Shown: piece after piece, positions 9,025 to 18,742 of the stretch | Numbering within the stretch: the first letter of the stretch is position 1 | How the letters are laid out: each line of letters begins with the position of its first letter | NCBI GenBank assembly: GCA_002104985.1 | Contig: MCGO01000102.1 | Coordinates: 62,001-126,000 of the forward strand | Length of the DNA: 64,000 nt | From: Rhizoclosmatium globosum | Lineage: Eukaryota; Chytridiomycota; Chytridiomycetes; Chytridiales; Chytriomycetaceae | Direction: 5' to 3' | Notes under the pieces: generated by a model | Told to the model about the DNA's origin: nothing | Database searches by the model: none | The model's input: only the letters and a program-made list of their open reading frames with translations | Position numbers and translations under genes: made by a program

Positions 9025-10979
9025 TCAAACAACTTGTGGTGTACTCTGCGAACTCAACCTCGACAGCCGCCCTTCCATCGCAGAAACAGCACCAGCAAGT
9101 CCCCTCCTCACCCCCTCCATCGCCTCAAGCAACGGCACAACTGCAGGCCCAACTCCACCCAATTTATCAATCGTCTCCTTCAACAACGGCAACGCCTTCT
9201 CAAACCACCCTTCCCTTGCATACAAATTCGCAAGAATCGTGATACTCTCCACAGTCTCTGGATGCGTCGGCCCAAGAACCCTCTTCTGCGCTTGAATCGC
9301 TTCAAGAAACAACGGCTCCGCTTGATCCAACCTCCCCCTCGACACGTAAAACTGCGCCAAGTTGAACGTAGCATTGATAGTATCCACGTGGTCAGACCCA
9401 AGTGCGCGCTGTGACGCGAGGCAGCATTGTAGGAGGAGTGGTTCGGCGCTTTCGAAGCGAGTTTGGGAAATGTAGACGAGGGCGAGTGTGCCGAGTGTGA
9501 CGAGGGTTTGTTCGTGGGTTTCGCCGAGGACTTGTTTTTGCTTTTGGAGGCATTGGAAGAGGATGTGTTCGGCGGCGTGGAGGTTTCCGGAGAGGCGGTG
9601 GAAGTTTGCGAGGGCGTACATGTATTGGGCGGAGGATTGGGGGGATGGGTTGTTGGCGATTTGTTGTTGGAGGGTGAAAGTGATCCAGGAAGCGAGGAGG
9701 TGGGAGAGGGTGCGGTTGATTGTTGGAATGGGGTTGTCACGAGTGAGAATCTGGAGCAGGGTTTGTTTGTCGGTGGGTGTTGTTGTCGCGCTCATTTCAC
9801 AGTCAATTGATCCGACTAAAGCATGATTTGAATTTAGTAATGTGTGCGAGATATTGACTAGAGAGGGAGATTTAGGTGGGCACTAATAAACCATCCCGTT
9901 CTTCCTCTCTCCGTACTAATAACTATCAACACTAAACATGGTACATACCATACGCACAGAAACGTCCAGAATCCAACTTGAACTCCTCCAAAAACCACTC
10001 CAACCCTTTCTGACTAATAGCGATATTCAATCTCCCAGCCCCAGCACCCACCCACGCCTCAAACAGACACCAAGTACGAACAAGCGGAATAGGATTCGTC
10101 CAATCCAGAACCAACACCGTATTCCCAATCTTTTGAATCTTTCTCTGGGTATATTCGAACCAAGCCAGGTCCCGCTCAGCAGTAGAATGCTGAGAAAGCG
10201 AGAAAATATCAATCCAGACAATCGTAGAGAAAGCGTTCAAGTTGTTTGACAAAGCCCACGACTCCAACGCATCCACCAGTCCCAAAAACGAGGACGAGTG
10301 AGAGTGAGATATAAAGTACTGTGCATCCTGGACAAGCGATGCGTTCGAGTTCAGGGTCATGTATCCACAGAGAGACACGTTTGAAGCAGATGTCATTGGT
10401 CGAATGAACTTATCAACGACTTGGGCTGTTGAGAGACCTGCCAGAGCTGCACGTCCACCGAACTGGTTTACGAGAGTGTATAGATGGTTTACGGGGAGAC
10501 CCTTTGCGAGGACGGAAGCGTGGGTGGTGGGCTGACAGGGGTGGTCTAATTAGTTGTTATTGGGGCAGTAGAAGAGGCGGTACCGGTGGTGCCTGAGGCG
10601 TCTCGGATCGTTCGCTGATTGATTCGGGTGTTGCGCGGGAAGACTGGAAGGGGGAGAAGGTTAGATGCCAGGGCTAAATTGGATGGGTGGGCTCGCTGGA
10701 AGATGGGCAGACGGGATATGTACGCAACTGTTGAAGATAGTGTAACCATTGGTGGTGGTGTCATTGATTCATACTGCATTGATCTCTGATTGTGGCAGTG
10801 GGTACATTGGATACTGTTAGTCCAATGTTGCTACTATCTGGCAGTACCAAGGTGTAGCTACTCACAGATTCTCTGAATGTGGGTGAGTATCCAAAGGGAG
10901 AGTCCAGTGACCGCGTTCGGGCTGCCAATGAAGGGACTGCCGATGGTGGCCTCGATGGTGAGGACTCTGCGTTGCCCAT
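9025..10979 (-). CDS. N-myristoylation-motif protein with TIR-like domain and kinesin-light-chain-type TPRs
   Basis: My model has five exons (10866-10979, 10747-10773, 10584-10643, 9949-10531, 9025-9815), all with matching phases, giving 524 residues. The N-terminus MGNAESSP fits an N-myristoylation signal (Gly2, Ser6). Residues 1-70 are Ser/Pro-rich. About 138-245 is a Rossmann-like TIR-type region: YFISHSHSSSF, VDALESW, VWIDIFSLSQH, VLVLDW, TWCLFEAW. About 300-480 holds 42-residue TPRs of the kinesin-light-chain type (LGETHEQTLVTLGTLALVY, LGSDHVDTINATFNLAQ, LGPTHPETVESITILA). Proteins pairing this TIR-like region with TPRs are expanded in protists and early fungi. Membrane-anchored sensing is an inference. 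The two TPR/TIR exons are secure; the three small 5' exons (including one of 27 nt) are less so. Confidence 0.75.
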
Positions 10980-11553
10980 TCGAATGTCACTGTCTTTTTC
11001 TGTTCCAAGCAAAGTCCAACTGAAACCAACTCGAAACACGAATGAACTTACCCCTGAAACACGTTATTAATGATTGAATGGTACTGAAATGTTGTTATTT
11101 CAGAGGAGAGATAGAGCATGACCCAAAAAGAATCGATCCCATAAAAGCTCGTCTGATTACCAGCTTACACTTGCACACATTATTTGTGTAGAATGAACAA
11201 GTCATCATAGCTTATCATTGCTATTATCATTTCTGCTGCATAGGTAGTGCAAGATTCTTCACTTGTCATGTTGTGGCAAGGTCGTTCAAGCTCACACTGA
11301 ACTGAGTGAATCCAACCAACACACTCTCAAACATTCCTGTTTTTATTTTTCGCCCTTTTTATTATCAATATTCCAAATCATCTCTCCCTTTCCTTCTTTC
11401 TTCTTACTCTTTTCAAGTTGAGCTGGACCGGTACCGAAATAGAGCGTATACTTCTTGACATCCTTCTTCACTGGCGGCACCATCAAGTTGAACTGGTTTC
11501 AAGAGTTCCAAGAGTTAAATAAGAGTTCAAACAAAATCTCTCCAAAAGAAAAG
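10980..11553. promoter_or_regulatory. Divergent intergenic region (574 nt)
   Basis: Lies between the minus-strand TIR-TPR gene and the plus-strand propeller-GH5 gene, so it must hold both promoters. A pyrimidine-rich tract at 11335-11415 precedes the plus-strand start. I see no convincing gene, RNA gene or repeat. Confidence 0.45.
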
Positions 11554-14458
11554 ATGTTGATTGGTACCAATCTGGTGCGTCTTGCCCTTGTTGGTCTGGC
11601 AGCATCGATACCACTTTCTGAAGTTGTTCAAGGTGGATCAGAAGCTCGATTAGGTTCAGATGGTGAGTACGAATGCCGAGTGTGAATTGATGAATGGAGG
11701 GATTGATAGCTTGTTCGATCGCTGTCACCTTCCTCATCCCTTTCTTTCCCTTATCATCTTGGGGAAATGTATCTAATTCGATCATTCATTCTTGGGCCAA
11801 GCTGATCAATCCTTCGATCAAATCAACGGAGCCAACTTGCAATCAACCACCACGACTTCCCCTGTTGCCACAACCACAACTTCATCGACTACTTCAACTA
11901 CTTCAACTACCTCAACTACAACCTCAACCACAACTACATCCTCAGCTGTCAAACCACCAATTGCCGTTCAAGCCGCAAACATTGCCATCGCAAAAGAACC
12001 AGTTGTGGCAAAGGCAGCTCAAGTAAAGGCTCTTGCGGCAACATCAACCAGCCAAAGTGGTGAGTCCATCTCTCTTTTGAGTGATCCAACAACGAACCCT
12101 TAACTGAAAGCCACTCAATCAGCATTCGCCGTTGTCGGAGTTGCCACTGACAACACAATCATTTACAAATCCTCTATTAGTGCGCCTTGGACTTCGCTCG
12201 CTGTTCAAAATTTCACTGCAATCGATGTCATCCAAACAACTGGGTATTCGTTTGTTGCTGTAGGCGTCGACAACAATCTTTATTATTGTCCAACTCTCTC
12301 AATCTATGTTCACTGTGACAAAGTCCCCAATACCTCTGCTGTCAAGAGTATCGATCGCTTGAATGACGGTACATATGTTGGAGTGGGTATGGACGGTCAA
12401 CTTTACACCAGAAACACTCTCTACGATTCTCCGTGGGTCTTGGTTCCAAACTCGGGCACAGTTGTGGATATTACTGTCTTGTCGAACAATGTCATTCTTG
12501 GAACAGCACCAGATGGAAATTTGTACACGAAACAGACTCTTACTGCTGGATGGGTTTACTTTGGCGCATGCTGCGTTACTCGTACTACTCAACTCCCAGA
12601 TGGATCTATTATTGGTGTCGGTCCCGACTTTGCATTGTACCAGAGGCAAACCCTTAACTCACCTTGGTACTACGTAGCAAATTCTGCTGGTGTCAAATCA
12701 GTTGCTTCCTTCTCCACTGCTCCCATTTCATCCATTCCAGTCTCTATCGTGGGTGTCGCACCAGACAACTCTTTGTGGAGAAAGGCCTCCCTATATGCGC
12801 CATGGACATCCCTCGCAGGACAGAGAGCCCTCGATATGATTCAGCTAGGAGACAACTCATTCGTTCTCGTCGGCCAAGACAACTTGCTATACACATGTCC
12901 CACCGCAGCCTCTACTATTGGATGCCTTCAAATTAAGGGATCAGGATCTGTCAAGAGTATCGGCCTTCTCACAGACAAGAAAACATTGCTGGGTGTTGGA
13001 ATGGATGGTTACTTATACACGCGAGCTGGTCTCTACGGAAACTGGCAATTCATTCCTAATTCGGGGACTGTTATTGACATAACAGTCTTGTCGAACGGTG
13101 TGATTCTTGGAACAGGACCAGACTTGAAATTGTACACAAGGCAGACCCTAACTTCCAATTGGGTGTTTATTGGGGCTTGTTGTGTGTATAGCACGGCGCA
13201 ATTAGATGACGGATCGATTTTAGGTGTTGGTCAGGATAACAAGCTATACACAAGACAAACTTTGACTGCTGATTGGGTTTTCGTTCCTGACTCCGGTACT
13301 GTTGTTTCAGTTGCGTCGGTTGGATATCTTCCTACTACTGGTATTCCAGATTATACTTCGTGTACGAAAGGAGATGTTTGTCAATCAAGCGGATTTGTTT
13401 GCTGTTTGGGTAAATTGGATCTAGAAAGTCAAAAGTATACTTGCCGTCCTTCGGGAGCTGGATCCGATTGCTTCACCGCGACTCTTTCTACACCTACGTT
13501 TGCTGGAGTGAACAGTTACTTTATTGCCAACCTCCCCGTATCCAACCAGCAGTACCTCCTCTCCTCCCTCCAACAAGCCGGAATTACCGTAGTCCGTATC
13601 TTCATCACCCAATTCGGAGTCAACGGCAAAAACACACTCGCAACAGGCCAACCCGACCTCGAACCAACCACAATCGGAGTCTACAACGACACGGTCCTCA
13701 CAAACCTCGATTCCCTCCTCGCTCTTGTCCCCCAATACAACATCAAACTCATTATCGCAATGCACGACCGCTGGAACCTTGACAACACATGGGGAACCTG
13801 CGACGCCTATTGCCTCAATTACTGTAAATTAGATCCCACAACCAACAAGTGCACAAGCCAAGGCGGAGCCGGATCCTTCTACACAGACCCCACAGCCCAA
13901 CAATCCTTCGACAACCGCCTCGCCTACATTGTATCCCACAAAAACCCACGCATGAACAACCGCGCGTGGAAAGATATCCCCGAATCCATATACGCCTTCG
14001 AATTCCAAAACGAGGCACAAGGATCCCTCAACCTCCCGAACCCCGACTGGTGGTGCACCCGTGCAACGAACCTCAAAAAGTTGCTCTCGAACAACGGAAT
14101 CAAGATAGGAACAGGCGGTGGACAAACTTTCGCGGACTCGATTATCGATAACAACTTCAATTGCCCGGCGTTGGATCTAATTGCGATACATAATTACGAT
14201 CCAAGTGCGTGGAGCTTATTGCCAAGTGCGGTTGATAAAGCGATTGCGGCGGGGAAGATGATTGTTATAGAGGAGTTTGGACTTCCAAGTGATAAAGCGG
14301 GGACTGTTGCGGCGATTGCGCAGTTGGCGAATGATCATCGGGTTCCTTGGATGCCGTGGGAAGTTTCGACGGTTTCGCAGCCGGGGGACTATGAGTTTTC
14401 GCCAGTGGATGGGGATGTTTGGAACGCGTTGGCCAAGTATTCCAAGTTTGCGGTCTAG
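11554..14458 (+). CDS. Secreted double tachylectin propeller fused to a GH5-family glycosidase
   Basis: Exons 11554-11662, 11802-12059 and 12123-14458 (phases agree) give 900 residues. The N-terminus (MLIGTNLVRLALVGLAAS) is a signal peptide, followed by a Thr/Ser-rich linker. Residues about 124-520 hold ten LGVGxDxxLYTR blades. Blades 1-5 and 6-10 correspond pairwise (the LYYCPT/LYTCPT blade and the GACCV blade recur at the same places), so this is a duplicated five-bladed propeller. A Cys-rich knot (about 529-575, TSCTKGDVC...FVCC) joins it to a GH5-like TIM barrel (about 579-900). The barrel has the acid/base Glu in FEFQNEAQ and the nucleophile Glu in VIEEFG, plus FAGVNSYF typical of mannanase/cellulase-like GH5. 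It probably degrades beta-mannan or beta-glucan, with the propellers as targeting lectins; the exact substrate is unknown. Confidence 0.85.
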
Positions 14459-14635
14459 AAGTCCATGATTCGCATTCTAGTTGTGTTTAAAAAGACTTTT
14501 TTACTCTTTCATTAGATATCAGTAATAAATTACGTGCAAAGGTTTATTGCGTCTACCCCTTGTTGGTTTCAACTCCTGTTCATTTCTCTGCAGACTAAAC
14601 TGACAATGATTCATTCACTTTCGCTTTGAAAACGC

Positions 14636-17161
14636 ATGATTTCTCTTGTATTTGCGTGCTTATTGAGCGTAGCTGGAACGGCCCCAATAACTATCAACTT
14701 GGATGCTGCAGTCCGTCAAAGAACTGGTAATAATTCAATTTCGCCTTAATGCTTAATTTTTCTGAACCTACTTATAGGCTCTATTTCGCTCAGACCAACA
14801 TTGATAACCAACAAAAGAGATGCTTCAAACAACCTCTCAACAACCACCGACAACGCCCCTTACATCCCTCCAACCCTGTTCTTTGGCCCAAATCACCCAC
14901 ACACATTCAGCGGCGCTCCAGGAACAAAAAACGCGTGGCTCGTACGATACACAGGTCCCCTCATAACCCAAGTCACCGTCCAACCCCTGTACTATGGAAC
15001 CGTAAACTTCGCCTTCGAAATCGATCAATTCTACGCCGGAATCACACAATCCCCATGGATGGACATCATGTCCCAATATTCCGTCTCTCGAGGCACAAGC
15101 TCCCCACACATCTCAGTCTCACAGTCGATGGATTACTCAAAGGGTTATTTCTCAGACGAACTGGATATCCAGCCGTACTTGAAATCTCTCGTGAAATCTG
15201 GAGTCATAACTCCAACGGCGAACGCGTATTTCCCAGTGCATTTCGCAGCAGGGTTGAAGATCTACGCATTTGGGGAGTATTCATGTTCGAGTTGGTGTGG
15301 GTATCACGGAGTGATTGATATCTCCGCGTTGAATGTTGGGACGCAGTATTTGTGGTATGGAGTGTTACCAGACCTGACAGATTCACAGTGTCGGTGTCAT
15401 GCTGGGCAAGGATCGTTAGCGGACACGTTTTCCGTTGCGTCGCATGAACTTGCAGAGGCTGTGACGGATCCGCTTCCTGGTGCGGGATGGTATGACTGGA
15501 ATAATGATTTGAATGGGAATCAGTGGGCGGAGATTGGAGATATTTGTTCTTGGAGGTTAGGGACGACGGTTGGTTTGAATGGGCAGGTGTTCACTGTACA
15601 GAAGTTGTGGTCGAATAAGGATTTGGCTTGTGAAGTGATGACTACAACTACAACAACTACGAGTAGCACGTCTTCGACAACATCATCTTCTAGTAGCACC
15701 TCAACATCTACTTCGACCAGTTCTAGTACCACTACCTCAAGCTCATCATCCACGACAAGTACGTCGACAAGTACTTCTTCAACGACCTCCAGTACTACCT
15801 CAAGCTCATCATCCACAACAAGTACGTCGACAAGTACTTCTTCAACGAGCTCCAGTACTACCTCAAGCTCATCATCCACAACAAGTACGTCGACAAGTAC
15901 TTCTTCAACGAGCTCCAGTACTACCTCAAGCTCATCATCCACAACAAGTACGACGACAAGTACTTCTTCAACGAGCTCCAGTACTACCTCAAGCTCATCA
16001 TCCACAACAAGTACGTCGACAAGTACTTCTTCAACGAGCTCCAGTGCTACCTCAAGCTCATCATCCACAACAAGTACGTCGACAAGTACTTCTTCAACGA
16101 GCTCCAGTACTACCTCAAGCTCATCATCCACAACAAGTACGTCGACAAGTACTTCTTCAACGAGCTCCAGTACTACCTCAAGCTCATCATCCACGAGTTC
16201 AACATCTACTACTTCTAAGACTACTTCTTCGACAAGCTCCAGCACCACATCATCAACTAGTACTTCGAGCACATCTACCAGCACGTCTTCAACGAGCTCG
16301 AGTACCACATCAAGCTCTTCGTCCACTACCAGCACTTCTAGAACGACGACATCAACGAGCACCAGTACCACTTCAAGCTCTTCATCCACCAGCAGCACGT
16401 CTACTAGTACGTCTTCAACCAGCTCAAGTACAACGTCGAGCTCTTCATCTACGAGCACCACATCAACCAGTTCGTCGACTACCACATCTAAAACAACATC
16501 GTCAACAAGCTCTAGCTCCACTTCAAGTACTTCATCTACCAGTTCAACTTCTACCAGCTCGACATCAAGTACATCAACCAGCACTTCTTCAACAAGCTCC
16601 AGTTCCACGACCTCAACATCTAGTACTTCGACTAGTTCATCTTCGACCAGTACTAGTACCTCAAGCTCATCATCAAGTACAACATCAACCAGTTCCTCAA
16701 CGTCCACATCCTCAACAAGCTCTAGTTCCACATCAAGCACTTCGTCTTCCAGTACAACTTCTACATCTAGTTCATCAACTAGTACTTCGTCTACAAGCTC
16801 AACTTCCACAAGCTCAACTTCCAGTACTTCAACCAGTACATCTTCAACAACTTCAAGAACCACATCCAGCACTTCATCCACCAGCTCAACATCCACAAGC
16901 TCGACGTCTACCACATCAACAAGTACTTCATCTACATCCAGCTCAACATCAAACACGTCAACTAGTACTACGACAATAACAACATCTTCGACTAGTTCAA
17001 CCACAACGTCGTCCTCCACATCTCAAACAACATCTTCAACGAGCAGTAAAACAACGTCTACAACTACTTCCACAAGCACCAGCTCTTCAACATCCTCATC
17101 GAGCACAACAAAAACATCCAGCTCCACAACATCAAGTAGTACTACCACAACAAGTACGTAA
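14636..17161 (+). CDS. EXORDIUM/phi-1-like protein with a long Ser/Thr-rich stalk
   Basis: Exon 14636-14726 encodes a signal peptide (MISLVFACLLSVAGTAP). Exon 14778-17161 continues in phase; total 824 residues. The globular part (to about 320) has the family pattern GPLITQVTVQPLYYG, FYAGITQSPWMDIMSQY, and the zincin-like SHELAEAVTDP (about residues 252-262) followed by a downstream EIGDIC. These resemble plant EXORDIUM/phi-1 proteins, whose biochemical activity is unproven. The remaining about 500 residues are almost pure Ser/Thr, partly from a 63-bp minisatellite, and would be a heavily O-glycosylated stalk. The stop TAA overlaps a good donor (GTACGTAAAG at 17154); splicing there would join a PAN-like exon from about 17220, but that exon is frameshifted. 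Confidence 0.75.
15742..16190 (+). repeat. 63-bp minisatellite (about 7 copies) in the Ser/Thr stalk
   Basis: A 63-bp unit beginning TCATCATCCACAACAAGTAC repeats head to tail about seven times, coding 21-residue Ser/Thr units in phase. Neighbouring copies differ at one to three positions. The flanks (15650-15741 and 16191-17150) are degenerate relatives of the same Ser/Thr code. Because TCN/AGY/ACN codons dominate, the antisense strand is also open for 499 codons, which is a shadow. Confidence 0.9.
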
Positions 17162-17219
17162 AGGCTTTCCTTTTAATATATCCTCTTCAATGCAATTTTG
17201 ACTCCCCAATAAATTAAGT

Positions 17220-17672
17220 TTCCCCCACACCTACACTCTGGATTCCTCTCCCATACGTACAATACAACGGGAACGACATGCAAATACTTACTTCCAGTGT
17301 TGCCGAATGCCTCAAGAAAAAGCGTCAACTCCAAACTGCAAAGGAGTCGTATACTTCAAAAGCTCAAACTTTTGTCTCTTGAAATCATCACTCACAGCCA
17401 CATCCCCGACACTCAATGATGATGTCGTGACGTATGTGCCTAATGGCGGGTCAGCGGCTGGAATTATTTATTGGGAAGGTACGACATCGTCGATTTTTAC
17501 ATTTGGGCCGGAAGATTGCCGAAGTAAATGTTTCGCGACTAGTGGGTGTGTGGCGGCGGTGTACGTTTTGATTCCGAGTTTGTGTTTGATGAAGTCAGAG
17601 GTGAAGTTGTTACGGTTGTTCCTGAGTTTGCTGCTGTTTTGGTTGTTCCAAAGTAATGCAGATGATTTATAA
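17220..17672 (+). pseudogene. Frameshifted PAN-like C-terminal exon of the stalk protein
   Basis: After an acceptor at about 17218 the frame reads WIPLPYVQYNGND...SSVAECLKK. It loses frame at an A5 run (about 17314-17320) and resumes in the next frame with CKGVVYFKSSNFCLLKS and PEDCRSKCFATSGCVAAVY. A second shift near 17602 would be needed to reach VVTVVPEFAAVLVVPK and a stop. The pattern (paired Cys, CKGVVYF...FCLLK) is a PAN-like module like those at 7200-7560. It would once have been the C-terminal domain of the upstream protein. One shift is in a homopolymer and could be an assembly error; two shifts make real decay more likely. Confidence 0.55.
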
Positions 17673-17774
17673 TGAAAATCAAAAGGATTGTCTGTTTTCA
17701 TATATTGAAGTTGACACCAAATCCACCAGCAATCCATCAAGTCATCATTCGCTTCACAACTACAGCTCCAAACT

Positions 17775-18662
17775 TTAAAGAACCTTCTTATTCTTGAAGA
17801 AAGTCCTCAAATAATGCAGCTGCCATCCAGCAGCACCAACAAGCACGATAATCGACAAAGTGCTCAACCACGCAACCCTCGAATTCGTGCTCTCATTCAC
17901 ATCACGCATTTTCTCTTCCTGAGCCTTCAAAATATCCATCTCCTTGACAAGTTCGTTTGAAATCCGTTCGAGTCGGTATACCTCGAGTTCAAGGGGTTCC
18001 AAGTTCTTCTTGGTTTCGGAAAAGTCTTCGGCTTCGGCACCAGTGTCGACGTGGAGAGAGATGAGACGTTTGTGGTTCATAGATTCGTGGTAGGCTAATA
18101 TAAAACGTGTCAAAAGTTGGAGATGGGGGAGAGTGGAGTCATAAAAGAACCTCGATTGAGGATTGAGAGGGAAAGGTCTGATAGGGTTTTAGAAGGCAGG
18201 ACATGCGTTGGTACCTTGTTGAGTGTTTGTGTTTGTGAAGCAATAGTGAATGTTTGCAGTTTCGTGGGTGTTGAAGGTAAACTTCTGGGAGCCTTCACTC
18301 ACACTATTCTTGTCTAATTAAATGATGTAGCTTAGTTAACTTTATGAGAATGTGTGGGTCGACATACGATAATACTTTGAGGCAATAGTAGCATCGTCAA
18401 AGATCTGTCCATTGAGCCAATAGAGCCCTCGTTAGACCCTTCCTAGCATTAATACCTAATTAAAACATACTTCGACATCAATCCGCTGCGATCCGTGCGG
18501 ATCCGGGCCGACTTCATAGTGCCCAACCACCAGTGTGTCGGTGGTGATGTACTGCTTCACACAGCGCCGGAAGCCGCCCGGTGGTGCTGATGTCAGCTCA
18601 AACTTGATGGCAGTTGCGACGGTGGAGAGAAGAACGACAAGAAACGCTATCGAAGTCTGCAT
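17775..18662 (-). CDS. ERV25: p24 (emp24/gp25L/TMED) family cargo receptor, delta-like
   Basis: Four exons with consistent phases (18471-18662, 18368-18404, 18215-18313, 17775-18094) give 215 residues. There is a signal peptide (MQTSIAFLVVLLSTVATA). A GOLD domain follows, with its two Cys (RRCVKQYI; HYCFTN) and the conserved FTFNTHETANIHYCF segment. A coiled coil (about 125-170) follows with ELEVYRLERISNELVKEM. One TM (TLSIIVLVGAAGWQLHYL) is followed by a short cytosolic tail, LRTFFKNKKVL, with aromatic COPII-type and dilysine-like sorting signals. p24 proteins cycle between ER and Golgi in COPI/COPII vesicles and help load GPI-anchored cargo. That fits the GPI-type genes nearby but is not specific evidence. 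The delta (Erv25/TMED10) assignment is tentative; the family is certain. Confidence 0.9.
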
Positions 18663-18742
18663 TTTTGATGTTTAAACAGTAGGTGGTGGGGAAAAAGAAG
18701 GTGGAACAAATGTAGAACTATTTAATCCAATTAATTAACATT

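Noticed and set aside
9036..9810. Several plus-strand frames opposite the TPR exon
   Set aside because: The minus strand encodes regular 42-residue TPRs with good phase to an upstream exon; the plus-strand frames are compositional shadows.
16044..16979. 311-codon plus-strand frame rich in Gln/Pro/Leu/Ala
   Set aside because: Alternative frame of the same low-complexity Ser/Thr region; no independent coding signal.
15520..17019. 499-codon minus-strand open frame rich in Val/Asp/Glu
   Set aside because: It is the antisense shadow of the Ser/Thr minisatellite coding strand; the composition follows directly from TCN/AGY/ACN codons, and it has no start context or domain.
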